From contig NZXU01000016.1 of assembly GCA_002698425.1 (NCBI GenBank), forward strand, positions 1 to 40,861: a DNA stretch of 40,861 nucleotides, in the 5' to 3' direction. The position numbers and the translations under genes are program-made. The notes below the pieces were generated by a model. It saw only the letters and a list, made by a program, of their open reading frames with translations, made no database searches and was not told where the DNA came from. Origin of the DNA: Ahrensia sp. (GTDB lineage: Bacteria; Pseudomonadota; Alphaproteobacteria; Rhizobiales; Rhizobiaceae). Below are positions 34,260-40,861 of this stretch, one piece after another (position 1 is the first letter of the stretch; the number at the start of each line of letters is the position of its first letter).

Positions 34260-35552
34260 TCAGGACTGCCCTGGTCCCGTTGCCGGCCGTTCGCGTGTCC
34301 GCGTATATGCCAGCGCAATCGCCGCGAAGACCGTAGCCATCGACAGAAAGATGGCCTGATAGCCACCCAGGGACCCTGTCGAACCGGGTGGCGCCGGAAA
34401 CAGCGAGATAATCCATGCCGAAACGTTCTGGCACAGGAAGATACCCGACACGCCCAGCAAACCAATCATGCCGACAGACCGGCCGGAAAAGCTCTTCGAA
34501 AACATGCTCTGCGCATGGGCGATAACGACGACAAAGAAGGTTGAGGAAAGCGTTATCGCGGCGGCGAGCAACACGGCCAAAACCAATGACCGGTGGCCCA
34601 CCAGGGCCAATGCGGCAGAAAGTATCGCCACTGTAAGCGCACCGCAAATGACGACAGGCTTGCGTCGGCCGACCAGAGTCTCGACAGGGCCGTAGACCAG
34701 AACACCCAGTCCCATGCCAACCATCATCACGGTCAGGCAGGTCCCCCGCGCGACCGGATCCAGGCCGTGGATGTCCGCGAGATACGGTCCGGCCCACAAC
34801 CCCACCAACAATTGCGCAGGCGCATAGAGAAACGGCGCGACAACGAGGATCAGCCGGACGTCGGGGCTCTTCGCAACCACCACGAATCCGCGCACGACCT
34901 CGATCATGGTCGAGCGCACGGGGGGCGCATCCCTGGCGGCAGGCGCTTCTTTCAGTACGAAGAAAATGATGGCGCTGAACACAAGCGTCAGCAGCGCGGC
35001 CGCCATGTAGACCGCGCGCCAACCAAATGTTTCGATCGCATAGGACAGCGGCCCCGTGCCCAGCAGGCCGCCAATCATTCCCATCGACAGGAAACGCCCC
35101 GTCAGGGTGGAAAGCCGTTCGCCTTCACTCCATTCCAGAAAATAGCTGACCGCACCACTCAGCATCGGCGCGAAGCCCAGTCCGATCAGCGCCCGGCCCG
35201 CCAGAACGCCGCGCCAGTCGCCAGACACGGCGACAACAACGCATCCGGCCGAGGCGACCGACCCGAAAAAGGCCAGCGTTTTGCGAGTACCGAACCGGTC
35301 GACAAACAACCCGCCCGGCACCTGCCCAAGCCCCTGCGCGATGAACAATGAGCCGACGAGGAGGGCGATCAGTGAAGGCGAAAGGCCAAATTCATCCCAG
35401 AACACCGTAGACAGGACGCCGCCCGAAGAACGGTGGGCCTGCCCCATCGAGAACAAGGCCGCCAGCAGGACGACGCCCAGCAAGAACTCACCGCTCGCAC
35501 CGCGATCAGCCCGCCGGCCGGCCTGCGGAGGCGATCCGCGTTTTCCATTCAT
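34260..35552 (-). CDS. Major facilitator superfamily (MFS) transporter
   Basis: The 430-aa protein has about 12 hydrophobic segments and MFS signatures: GLGQVPGGLFVDRFGTRKTLAFFG in the loop between helices 2 and 3, GRALIGLGFAPMLSGAVSYFLEW in helices 4-5, and a central cytoplasmic loop around residue 205. This is a second possible uptake (or export) route in the cluster besides the TRAP system. It is transcribed away from RibBA across a region rich in the shared element. The ribosome-binding site before the ATG at 35552 is weak. Substrate unknown; aromatic or organic acid carriers are the closest functional type by context. Confidence 0.9.
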   Translation of the reverse strand: MNGKRGSPPQAGRRADRGASGEFLLGVVLLAALFSMGQAHRSSGGVLSTVFWDEFGLSPSLIALLVGSLFIAQGLGQVPGGLFVDRFGTRKTLAFFGSVASAGCVVVAVSGDWRGVLAGRALIGLGFAPMLSGAVSYFLEWSEGERLSTLTGRFLSMGMIGGLLGTGPLSYAIETFGWRAVYMAAALLTLVFSAIIFFVLKEAPAARDAPPVRSTMIEVVRGFVVVAKSPDVRLILVVAPFLYAPAQLLVGLWAGPYLADIHGLDPVARGTCLTVMMVGMGLGVLVYGPVETLVGRRKPVVICGALTVAILSAALALVGHRSLVLAVLLAAAITLSSTFFVVVIAHAQSMFSKSFSGRSVGMIGLLGVSGIFLCQNVSAWIISLFPAPPGSTGSLGGYQAIFLSMATVFAAIALAYTRTRERPATGPGQS

Positions 35553-35577
35553 CCGACAACCACATCAACAATTTAAT

Positions 35578-35616
35578 GATACAATTTTTATGGTGACAAT
35601 CATATTACAATGTCAC
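35578..35616. promoter_or_regulatory. Shared cluster element: GATACAAT, GTGACAAT, AATGTCAC between MFS and RibBA genes
   Basis: GATACAAT (35578-35585), GTGACAAT (35593-35600) and AATGTCAC (35609-35616) occur within 39 AT-rich bases. GTGACA and TGTCAC are exact inverted arms. The region lies between two divergent genes of the cluster. Confidence 0.55.
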
Positions 35617-35695
35617 TATTATTCGGTCATATTTGATGCCAACCCAAACGCCAAGCCAAATTGTGCACATGGCAGGAATTTCGGATGGAAGGACC

Positions 35696-36829
35696 ATGCA
35701 GGCACAACTCAGCCACCTGGCGCCAATCGAAGAGATCTTCGAGGATGCTCGCGCTGGCCAGATCTCGATCCTCGTCGACGACGAAGACCGCGAGAATGAG
35801 GGAGACCTTTTCATTCCCGCGAAATTCGCGGGTTCGGAATCGATCAATTACATGGCCATGCATGGTCGCGGCCTGATCTGCCTCGCCATGTCAAAGGCGC
35901 GCACCGAAAGGCTGCAACTGCCCTTGATGGCTCGCGGCAATGAAAGCCGGACCGGCACCGCCTTCACCGTCTCGATCGAAGCCCGGACGGGCGTCACGAC
36001 GGGCATATCGGCCGCGGACAGAGCCCGGACCATCGCAGCAGCCGTCGCGGAAGACGCCCAACCCGTCGACATCGTTTCACCCGGCCATGTGTTCCCCCTC
36101 GTCGCCCGGGAAGGCGGGGTGCTCGTCAGGTCCGGGCACACCGAAGCCGCCGTCGATATTTGCAGACTGGCCGGCGCGGGCGAAGCGGGCGTGATCTGCG
36201 AGATCATGAATCCGGACGGGACAATGGCCCGCCTGCCACAACTCATTGAATTCGCCCAAAGAGAAGGCCTCAAGATTGCGACAATCGCCGACCTCATCGC
36301 CTATCGAAGACGCACGGAGCGGCTCGTCACGAAGGTCGCCGAAACGAATGTGGAAAGCCGCTTCGGGGGCGATTTCCGAGCGATTGCCTATCGAAATCTG
36401 GTCGACGACGTCGAGCATGTGGCACTGGTGAAGGGCGACGTTTCCGGCCCGGACCCGGTGCTCGTACGCGTCCATGCGGTCAACCTCTTCGACGACATCA
36501 TAGGCGACCGCGCCTATTCCCGCGGGGGCGCCATCCATCGCGCAATGGAATATATCAGGAAAGCCGGGCGGGGCGTCATCGTCCTGATGCGCGAGACACA
36601 TCGCAGCAGCCCATCAGAGGTCATTGCCGAGAAGCAGACCAAGACTCTCGGCACCGGCAGCGCAATCCGCGATATCGGCACCGGAGCCCAAATCCTGAGC
36701 GATCTGGGCGTTCATAACATGATCATCCTGAACACCTCGCCCCGCTCTATCGCCGGGCTGGAGGGATACGGATTGCACATTGTCGATCGCATCGCCCTCG
36801 ACAGCCCGTGCGATTCTGAATGTCTCTAA
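35696..36829 (+). CDS. ribB: RibBA-like protein: active 3,4-dihydroxy-2-butanone 4-phosphate synthase, degenerate GTP cyclohydrolase II
   Basis: The protein is about 377 aa from this start. The RibB half (about 1-210) is intact: DDEDRENEGDL, MHGRGL, GISAADRA, SPGHVFPL, RSGHTEA. It makes the four-carbon precursor of riboflavin from ribulose 5-phosphate. The RibA half (about 215-377) keeps the fold (for example VRVHAVNLFDDIIGD, RKAGRGVIVLMRE) but lacks the zinc-binding cysteines (normally GSxRCDCG; here YSRGGA), so it should not act as GTP cyclohydrolase II. Degenerate RibA halves are known in alphaproteobacterial RibBA proteins. Being inside a cluster of flavoenzymes suggests on-demand flavin supply. 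Starts at 35633 and 35669 are also in frame; none has a well-spaced ribosome-binding site. Confidence 0.88.
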   Translation: MQAQLSHLAPIEEIFEDARAGQISILVDDEDRENEGDLFIPAKFAGSESINYMAMHGRGLICLAMSKARTERLQLPLMARGNESRTGTAFTVSIEARTGVTTGISAADRARTIAAAVAEDAQPVDIVSPGHVFPLVAREGGVLVRSGHTEAAVDICRLAGAGEAGVICEIMNPDGTMARLPQLIEFAQREGLKIATIADLIAYRRRTERLVTKVAETNVESRFGGDFRAIAYRNLVDDVEHVALVKGDVSGPDPVLVRVHAVNLFDDIIGDRAYSRGGAIHRAMEYIRKAGRGVIVLMRETHRSSPSEVIAEKQTKTLGTGSAIRDIGTGAQILSDLGVHNMIILNTSPRSIAGLEGYGLHIVDRIALDSPCDSECL

Positions 36830-36836
36830 AAAAATA

Positions 36837-36844
36837 GATACAAT
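36837..36844 (+). promoter_or_regulatory. Shared cluster element GATACAAT before the SDR operon
   Basis: GATACAAT at 36837-36844 lies within the palindrome AGATA-CAA-TATCT (36836-36848). It is 80 bases upstream of the SDR start and directly after the ribB stop. A possible promoter follows (TTCAAT at 36849, CATATT at 36873, 18-bp spacing). Confidence 0.45.
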
Positions 36845-36923
36845 ATCTTTCAATTATGCTATTCGTGCTCATCATATTCCGTTAGGCTGATGGCCTGACC
36901 GATGTGAAACCGGAGGGAGGAAA

Positions 36924-37697
36924 ATGAGTTCCAGCATGTTGGGGCGCACCGCCGTCATTAGTGGCGCTGCGCGAGGAATAGGCCGTGCGGTTGCCGAACG
37001 GTTCGCCAGGAATGGCGCCAAGGTTGTCATTCTTGATCTCGATCAGGATGCGGCCGAAACGGCGGCGAAAGAGATCGCCGGCGCAACCGGCAACGATGCG
37101 CTCGGGATCGGCTGCAATGTCACCGAGCGCGACTCCGTCGAGGAGGCGATATCCGCCGGCCACGCCCGCTACGGATCGATCGACATTCTCGTCAACAATG
37201 CCGGCGTCACCCGCGACAATCTCATTCACAAGATGCCGGATGACGACTGGGACCTGGTGATCGACGTCCACCTCAAGGGCACATTTCTCTGCACCTCCGT
37301 CGCACAGCGCTACATGGTCGCCGGCAAATACGGGAAGATCGTCAATGTCTCGTCGACATCCGCTCTCGGCAATCGCGGCCAGCTGAACTATTCGACCGCA
37401 AAGGCCGGCCTTCAGGGCTTCACCAGAACGCTCGCGCTGGAACTGGGCCGCTTCAACATCAACGTCAACTGCATCGCACCCGGCTTCATCGACACCGAGA
37501 TGACGCGGGCGACCGCCGCGCGGCTTGGATTCACCCCTGAAGAATACAAGGCAAAGCGCGCCGAAAACATCGCAATTCGCCGCGTCGGCGTGCCCGCTGA
37601 CGTCGCAAACCTCGCAAGCTTCCTCTGCGACGACGAAGCTTCATTCGTAAATGGCCAGATCATCTACCTCAGTGGCGGCCCGGAAACACGGAGATAA
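36924..37697 (+). CDS. Short-chain dehydrogenase/reductase (FabG-like SDR)
   Basis: The 257-aa classical SDR has the cofactor motif GAARGIG near residue 13, an Asp at the end of strand 2 (ILDLD) that predicts NAD(H) preference, NNAG, and the catalytic Ser (VNVSSTSA) with YSTAK. The fold ends with INGQ-like FVNGQIIYLSGG. It most likely oxidises a 3-hydroxyacyl-CoA to the 3-oxo form cleaved by the thiolase. GGAGGGAGG precedes the ATG. It starts a plus-strand operon with the acyl-CoA-dehydrogenase-like and MaoC genes, spaced 3 and 12 bases. Confidence 0.93.
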   Translation: MSSSMLGRTAVISGAARGIGRAVAERFARNGAKVVILDLDQDAAETAAKEIAGATGNDALGIGCNVTERDSVEEAISAGHARYGSIDILVNNAGVTRDNLIHKMPDDDWDLVIDVHLKGTFLCTSVAQRYMVAGKYGKIVNVSSTSALGNRGQLNYSTAKAGLQGFTRTLALELGRFNINVNCIAPGFIDTEMTRATAARLGFTPEEYKAKRAENIAIRRVGVPADVANLASFLCDDEASFVNGQIIYLSGGPETRR

Positions 37698-37700
37698 GAC

Positions 37701-38906
37701 ATGACAATGAACATGAAGGTGGAAAAGGCGGGTTCAGGTTACTTCGTCGATCCAGAGGATGCCCTGCAAACCGACGAAATGCGCGCGCTGGAGAAAATGG
37801 CCATTGAGCAGTTCCGCCCGCGTGGCCGCGACTACGACGCCAGAAGCGTCATGCCGTCCGAGAATATCCAGGAGCTTCACGACGCCGGCTGGCTGACGGC
37901 CACTCTTTCGAAGGAAATCGGCGGCAAGGGCAGCAATGTCGACTCCGACGATCCCTCCACGTTTCTCCAGGGCCTGCGCATGATCGCGCGCGGCTGCAGC
38001 GGGACCGCTCATTGCTACCAAGTCACGAACCATACCGCGTGGGCTGTTGAAGCCCTTGGCACCGACGACCAGAAAGAGCGCTTCCTCAAGCCGATGTTCC
38101 AGCGCCCCTTCCTCGGCTCGTTCGTGGGCTCCGAAGCCAAGCGCAAACACATGTACATGATGAACACCACCGCCAAGAAGGTTGATGGCGGGTACATCGT
38201 TCGTGGCGAGAAGAACTACGCGACCAATGGCAGCGACCTCGGTTTTGCCGTCATCTTCGCGGCCATCGAGGGCGTCGACGATTTTCTCGCCAACCACCTG
38301 ATGGTGATCATCGAGCCCGACATGGAAGGCGTGTCGATCGACACCGGCTGGTACCGCCCTTCCGGCATGCGCTGCGCCGACAGCCCGGTCATCACTCTGA
38401 ACGACGTTTTCGTGCCGGACGCAAACATCCTCGGCCAACCGGGCGACTATCCGCGCAAGCGCTGGCAGGGGAAGTTCCATCTCGGTTTTGCCGCAAATTA
38501 TCTCGGCACGACGGAAGGGATGTACAACTGGTTCCGCAGTTATGTCGCCGGCCGCGGCAAGGGCGGGGTCGAGATGATCCAGATGCGCACCGGCGAGATG
38601 AAGATCGCTCTCGATTGCGCACAATCCGTCTTCCACGATGCTATCCGCGCCTATCACGAGAAGCCGATCGTCGAGGCCGAATTACTGGCGATGAGCGCCA
38701 AGAGCATGGCGGCAAACGTTGCCTTCGATCTCTCGCACAAGATCATCCATGCCGCAGGTTCGACAGCGCTGTTCGATGAGTTTCCGCTCAGCCGGTATAT
38801 CCGGGATCTCGAAACCCATGTGCTACACGCCGGTCATGACCGCACGGCACAGATTATCGGCCAGTCTGAACTCGCTCAAGATTTCGATTCCACGCTGCAG
38901 CGCTAA
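37701..38906 (+). CDS. Acyl-CoA dehydrogenase-fold flavoprotein, possibly a flavin-dependent monooxygenase (group D-like)
   Basis: The 401-aa protein has the acyl-CoA dehydrogenase fold (LHDAGWLTATLSKEIGGKG, FVGSEAKRK, YIVRGEKNYATNGSD). The C-terminal block is HAAGSTALFDEFPLSRYIRDLETHVLHAGHD (RDL at 368-370). This replaces the Y.RD..I..GTS.IQ of dehydrogenases and resembles DszC/SfnB and two-component hydroxylases. The catalytic Glu of acyl-CoA dehydrogenases is absent at that position (His/Ala instead), and no AERL-type alternative is seen. With a flavin reductase encoded in the same cluster, a two-component monooxygenase is plausible. A specialised acyl-CoA dehydrogenase remains the alternative. 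Confidence 0.8.
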   Translation: MTMNMKVEKAGSGYFVDPEDALQTDEMRALEKMAIEQFRPRGRDYDARSVMPSENIQELHDAGWLTATLSKEIGGKGSNVDSDDPSTFLQGLRMIARGCSGTAHCYQVTNHTAWAVEALGTDDQKERFLKPMFQRPFLGSFVGSEAKRKHMYMMNTTAKKVDGGYIVRGEKNYATNGSDLGFAVIFAAIEGVDDFLANHLMVIIEPDMEGVSIDTGWYRPSGMRCADSPVITLNDVFVPDANILGQPGDYPRKRWQGKFHLGFAANYLGTTEGMYNWFRSYVAGRGKGGVEMIQMRTGEMKIALDCAQSVFHDAIRAYHEKPIVEAELLAMSAKSMAANVAFDLSHKIIHAAGSTALFDEFPLSRYIRDLETHVLHAGHDRTAQIIGQSELAQDFDSTLQR

Positions 38907-38918
38907 GAGGCGACCGAT

Positions 38919-39320
38919 ATGACGGCTCCCGCCGGTTTTCGCGAAAACGAAACGTTTCGACTGCGAACCGAACCGGTCACCACGCGCCAGCTCGTCATGT
39001 ATGCTGGCGCGTCCGGTGACTATAACCCCATCCACTACGATCTGCCCCACGCTCAAAGCGCGGGGTTGGGCGGGGTTATCGCACACGGAATGCTGACAAT
39101 GGGCTTCGCCGGAAAATGTCTTACCGACTGGCTTCCGGCCAACGCCCGGGTGATCGAGTTCGGCGGGCGCTTTCTCTCGCCCGTGCGCCCGGGCGATGTC
39201 GTCGATATGATAGGCACCGTGGACAGCATCGACGGCAACGAGATCAATGTGACAATCGTCGGATCCGTCGGAGACACATCTGTGTTTAGAGGCCGCGCAA
39301 GTATGCTCATTTCTAATTAG
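38919..39320 (+). CDS. MaoC-type (R)-specific enoyl-CoA hydratase
   Basis: The 133-aa hot-dog protein carries the hydratase motif YAGASGDYNPIHYD with Asp and His, then GLGGVIAHGMLTMGF and FGGRFLSPVRPGDVV. It should hydrate a 2-enoyl-CoA. It lies 12 bases after the monooxygenase/dehydrogenase-like gene and closes the operon. It may pair with the non-catalytic half encoded at 26046-26537 to form a heteromeric hydratase, as in ChsH1-ChsH2-type enzymes; that pairing is inference. Confidence 0.9.
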   Translation: MTAPAGFRENETFRLRTEPVTTRQLVMYAGASGDYNPIHYDLPHAQSAGLGGVIAHGMLTMGFAGKCLTDWLPANARVIEFGGRFLSPVRPGDVVDMIGTVDSIDGNEINVTIVGSVGDTSVFRGRASMLISN

Positions 39321-40055
39321 TGCTTTATATGTTAAATATATAAATCTCTATATAGATTATTTTTTAGTTTTGGCGATATCGGTAACGGAGCTTTTTGGCT
39401 TTTTAGCAGCCCAACCAAAGGATAATAAGCCAAATACGATGGATCTGTATAAGAAATATTCTTAGCTAACTGCCAATTGAAAATATCGCCAACCGGCCAT
39501 GGAATAAGTTTTTCAAATCCGGATTGCTCACATATTATATATTTTCCAGCGCATAGTTGGATTTCGTCCCAGTGCGTTTGCGCTTGGCGGCAAGCGTGTT
39601 GATTGCGTGGTTTTCCGCGTCGATGGCCGTGCCGCTGTCGTCGCCATTCTCGACGATTTGGGTCGTTCATGATGTTCTCCGCCCAATTTTCGAGGTCGGA
39701 TTATCACCCTCGCACTGAGTGGATCCCGCTACGCGGGGGTGGTTAGCCGATCCAAGGCACTCGACATGCCAGCAATTGATGCTTCGGTTGCCAACCAAGG
39801 CGAGGACTCATGACGCTATCACGAATCGGGTGAAAACTGCCTGAATGAGGTCGCTTTTGACCCAGACCCGACCCTCCGCTCCCTGCCAATATTAGTCATG
39901 TTTGAGCTGATCGTGTTCATGAGGCCGTGAGTGATGGTGTCATGCAATGAGCGTATGCCAATGGTGAAGCACGATGCAGATTTACGCACCGACGTTCTAT
40001 CGAACTCTGCAACGCCAATTGGAGTCTTCGCGTCTCTTGGCTTTGGAAATTCTCC
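39321..40055. other. Gene-poor scar with AT-rich left part
   Basis: No intact gene is supported over 735 bp. The left 240 bp (to about 39560) is markedly AT-rich, unlike everything else in the window, and composition returns to normal at about 39560. A small hairpin CCCGC-TAC-GCGGG sits at 39725-39737. A short frame at 39961 starts MVKHDADLRTDVLS, faintly like the beginning of a BON-domain protein, and then loses similarity. I see no transposase, inverted-repeat ends or target-site duplication. Confidence 0.5.
39332..39670 (-). pseudogene. Frame-broken coding remnant, unknown protein
   Basis: A good ribosome-binding site (GGAG, six bases before the ATG at 39670) leads into a 112-aa frame whose first part is Arg/His-rich and looks like an out-of-frame translation. 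In the frame one base later (39663-39535), the same DNA reads TQIVENGDDSGTAIDAENHA and continues naturally for 42 residues to a stop. Past the AT-rich boundary, the original frame becomes natural-looking again (FEKLIPWPVGDIFNWQLAKN, then YTDPSYLAYYPLVGLL) to the end at 39332. This pattern suggests a frameshift, a fusion of two fragments, or both. No family is recognised. Confidence 0.35.
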
Positions 40056-40490
40056 CTATCGCCTGGTGATCGTCACCAGCCCCGCATCGGCGTCGACCTC
40101 GACGTGATCTCCCGTGGCAATCAGCCGAAAGACGTCGCCGTCGAGATCGGTAATCGTGGGTACGCGCGACACCACCGCGCCGAGCGCGATCTTGGTCGTC
40201 ATGCGGGTAAAGATCATCGCCGCCGGCGCCGTCCCGTTGAGCCGCAGCATGTGCCAGTAGGCCGACCAGCCGGACGAGCCCTTCGCGCCGGGAAACACCA
40301 GGACCTTGCCGGCGAAGCTGATGCCGTTGAGCTGGTGATGCAGTTCGATGACCGATCCCTCGCGCTCGTTGATGCCGCCCCAGCCCGAGATCGTCTGGGT
40401 GGACACCAGAGCCTCGGCCGCCGCCTTGCCGCCCACGACCTTGCGGCCACGCAGCGTGATCACGCGCGGTGTCGCCTGCGCTTCGCTCAT
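40056..40490 (-). CDS. Aconitase X small (swivel, DUF126) subunit
   Basis: The 144-aa protein matches the small subunit of AcnX-type dehydratases: GRKVVGGKAAAEALVSTQTISGWGGIN, LNGISFAGKVLVFPGAKGSSGWSAYW, LRLNGTAPAAMIF, and VSRVPTITDLDGDVFRLIATGD near the end. Aconitase X enzymes dehydrate small hydroxy acids; bacterial examples act on cis-3-hydroxy-L-proline, archaeal ones on mevalonate 5-phosphate. The ATG at 40490 overlaps the stop of the large-subunit gene (ATGA), so the pair is co-translated. It is unrelated to the CoA cluster as far as can be seen. Confidence 0.88.
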   Translation of the reverse strand: MSEAQATPRVITLRGRKVVGGKAAAEALVSTQTISGWGGINEREGSVIELHHQLNGISFAGKVLVFPGAKGSSGWSAYWHMLRLNGTAPAAMIFTRMTTKIALGAVVSRVPTITDLDGDVFRLIATGDHVEVDADAGLVTITRR

Positions 40491-40861
40491 TGAACCACTC
40501 CCAGCCATTCGCCCGCGACCGCCGAGGTGACGCATTGCTCGACCGAGCCGAACCAGCCCTGCACCTTGGCGATGGCGGGAAGGTAATGCGCCTGCTTGGC
40601 GCTGTCCGTCGCGATCACGCGGGTGCCCGCCGGCACCTTGCGCGAAATCGACGGACAGGTATCGCTCATCACCACGCCGCCGGCCGCCTCGATGATCGCG
40701 GTATAGCCCGACCGGTCGGCAACCTGGCGGATGGCGCGCGGCGTGTGCACCCACAACTGCGTATCGGCATGGATCCGCTTGCCGTCGAGCAGTTCGGCGA
40801 TCAGCGCCATCTGCTCGATCGAATTGTGCGGACAGCCGAGCATGACGAAATCGAGCTTGCG
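40487..40861 (-). CDS. Aconitase X large (catalytic) subunit, 3' part only
   Basis: The last 124 codons of the gene are present and the frame is open to the window edge (RKLDFVMLGCPHNSIEQM...). Conserved AcnX segments are GCPHNS, the SDTCPSIS block with a Cys expected to ligate the iron-sulfur cluster or metal, and the C-terminal AHYLPAIAKVQGWFGSVEQCVTSA. The adjacent swivel-domain gene confirms the assignment. The substrate is probably a hydroxyproline derivative in an alphaproteobacterium, but the specificity region is outside the window. Confidence 0.85.
   Translation of the reverse strand, partial: RKLDFVMLGCPHNSIEQMALIAELLDGKRIHADTQLWVHTPRAIRQVADRSGYTAIIEAAGGVVMSDTCPSISRKVPAGTRVIATDSAKQAHYLPAIAKVQGWFGSVEQCVTSAVAGEWLGVVQ

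Noticed and set aside
15335..39320. Leucine/isovalerate (Liu) or acyclic terpene (Atu) degradation cluster
   Set aside because: The carboxylase, dehydrogenase and crotonase fit, but HMG-CoA lyase and AtuA are absent, and the HMGCS-like/DUF35, thiolase, rhodanese and MaoC genes are extra.

Overview
The window is GC-rich, with dense, overlapping, operon-style genes. It reads as alphaproteobacterial chromosome, most likely Hyphomicrobiales; this is inferred from gene content (an IalB-family protein, a RibBA with a degenerate RibA half, TRAP transport, a Ppx/GppA protein with a long Arg/Pro-rich head), not from a marker gene. There are three blocks.

Block 1 (about 1-15.2 kb): a Ppx/GppA phosphatase gene on the minus strand and a tRNA-Gln(CUG) with a clear promoter are followed by a two-partner secretion locus on the plus strand. 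It consists of a winged-helix regulator with a helical-repeat C-terminus, a TpsB outer-membrane transporter, a very large TpsA exoprotein (about 2,890 aa) with tandem 63-bp repeats in its linkers, and an IalB-family periplasmic protein whose start overlaps the tpsA stop. A 7-bp hairpin holding the Shine-Dalgarno in its loop abuts the tpsA start codon.

Block 2 (about 15.3-39.3 kb): a large catabolic cluster for a carboxylic acid handled as CoA thioesters. It encodes a three-gene biotin-dependent acyl-CoA carboxylase split between two places, a DctPQM TRAP transporter, an MFS transporter, a CoA ligase, an acyl-CoA dehydrogenase, a second acyl-CoA-dehydrogenase-fold protein that looks like a flavin-dependent monooxygenase, a flavin reductase, two MaoC-type hydratases, a crotonase, an SDR, an FAD-dependent dehydrogenase, a thiolase translationally coupled to an HMG-CoA-synthase-like/DUF35 fusion, a four-domain rhodanese, a RibBA flavin-precursor enzyme and a MocR-type GntR regulator. 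Six of its intergenic regions carry copies of a short element close to GAYACAAT, which suggests one local regulon. The substrate cannot be named from sequence; the parts fit a branched, alicyclic, terpenoid or aryl-chain acid.

Block 3 (about 39.3 kb to the end): an AT-rich, gene-poor scar of about 700 bp with frame-broken coding remnants, then the small subunit and the 3' end of the large subunit of an aconitase-X-type dehydratase on the minus strand.

The best candidates for something undescribed are the shared operator set, the HMGCS-like/DUF35 plus thiolase pair in which the HMGCS-like half has lost its catalytic residues, and the rhodanese and flavin-supply genes embedded in the catabolic operons.
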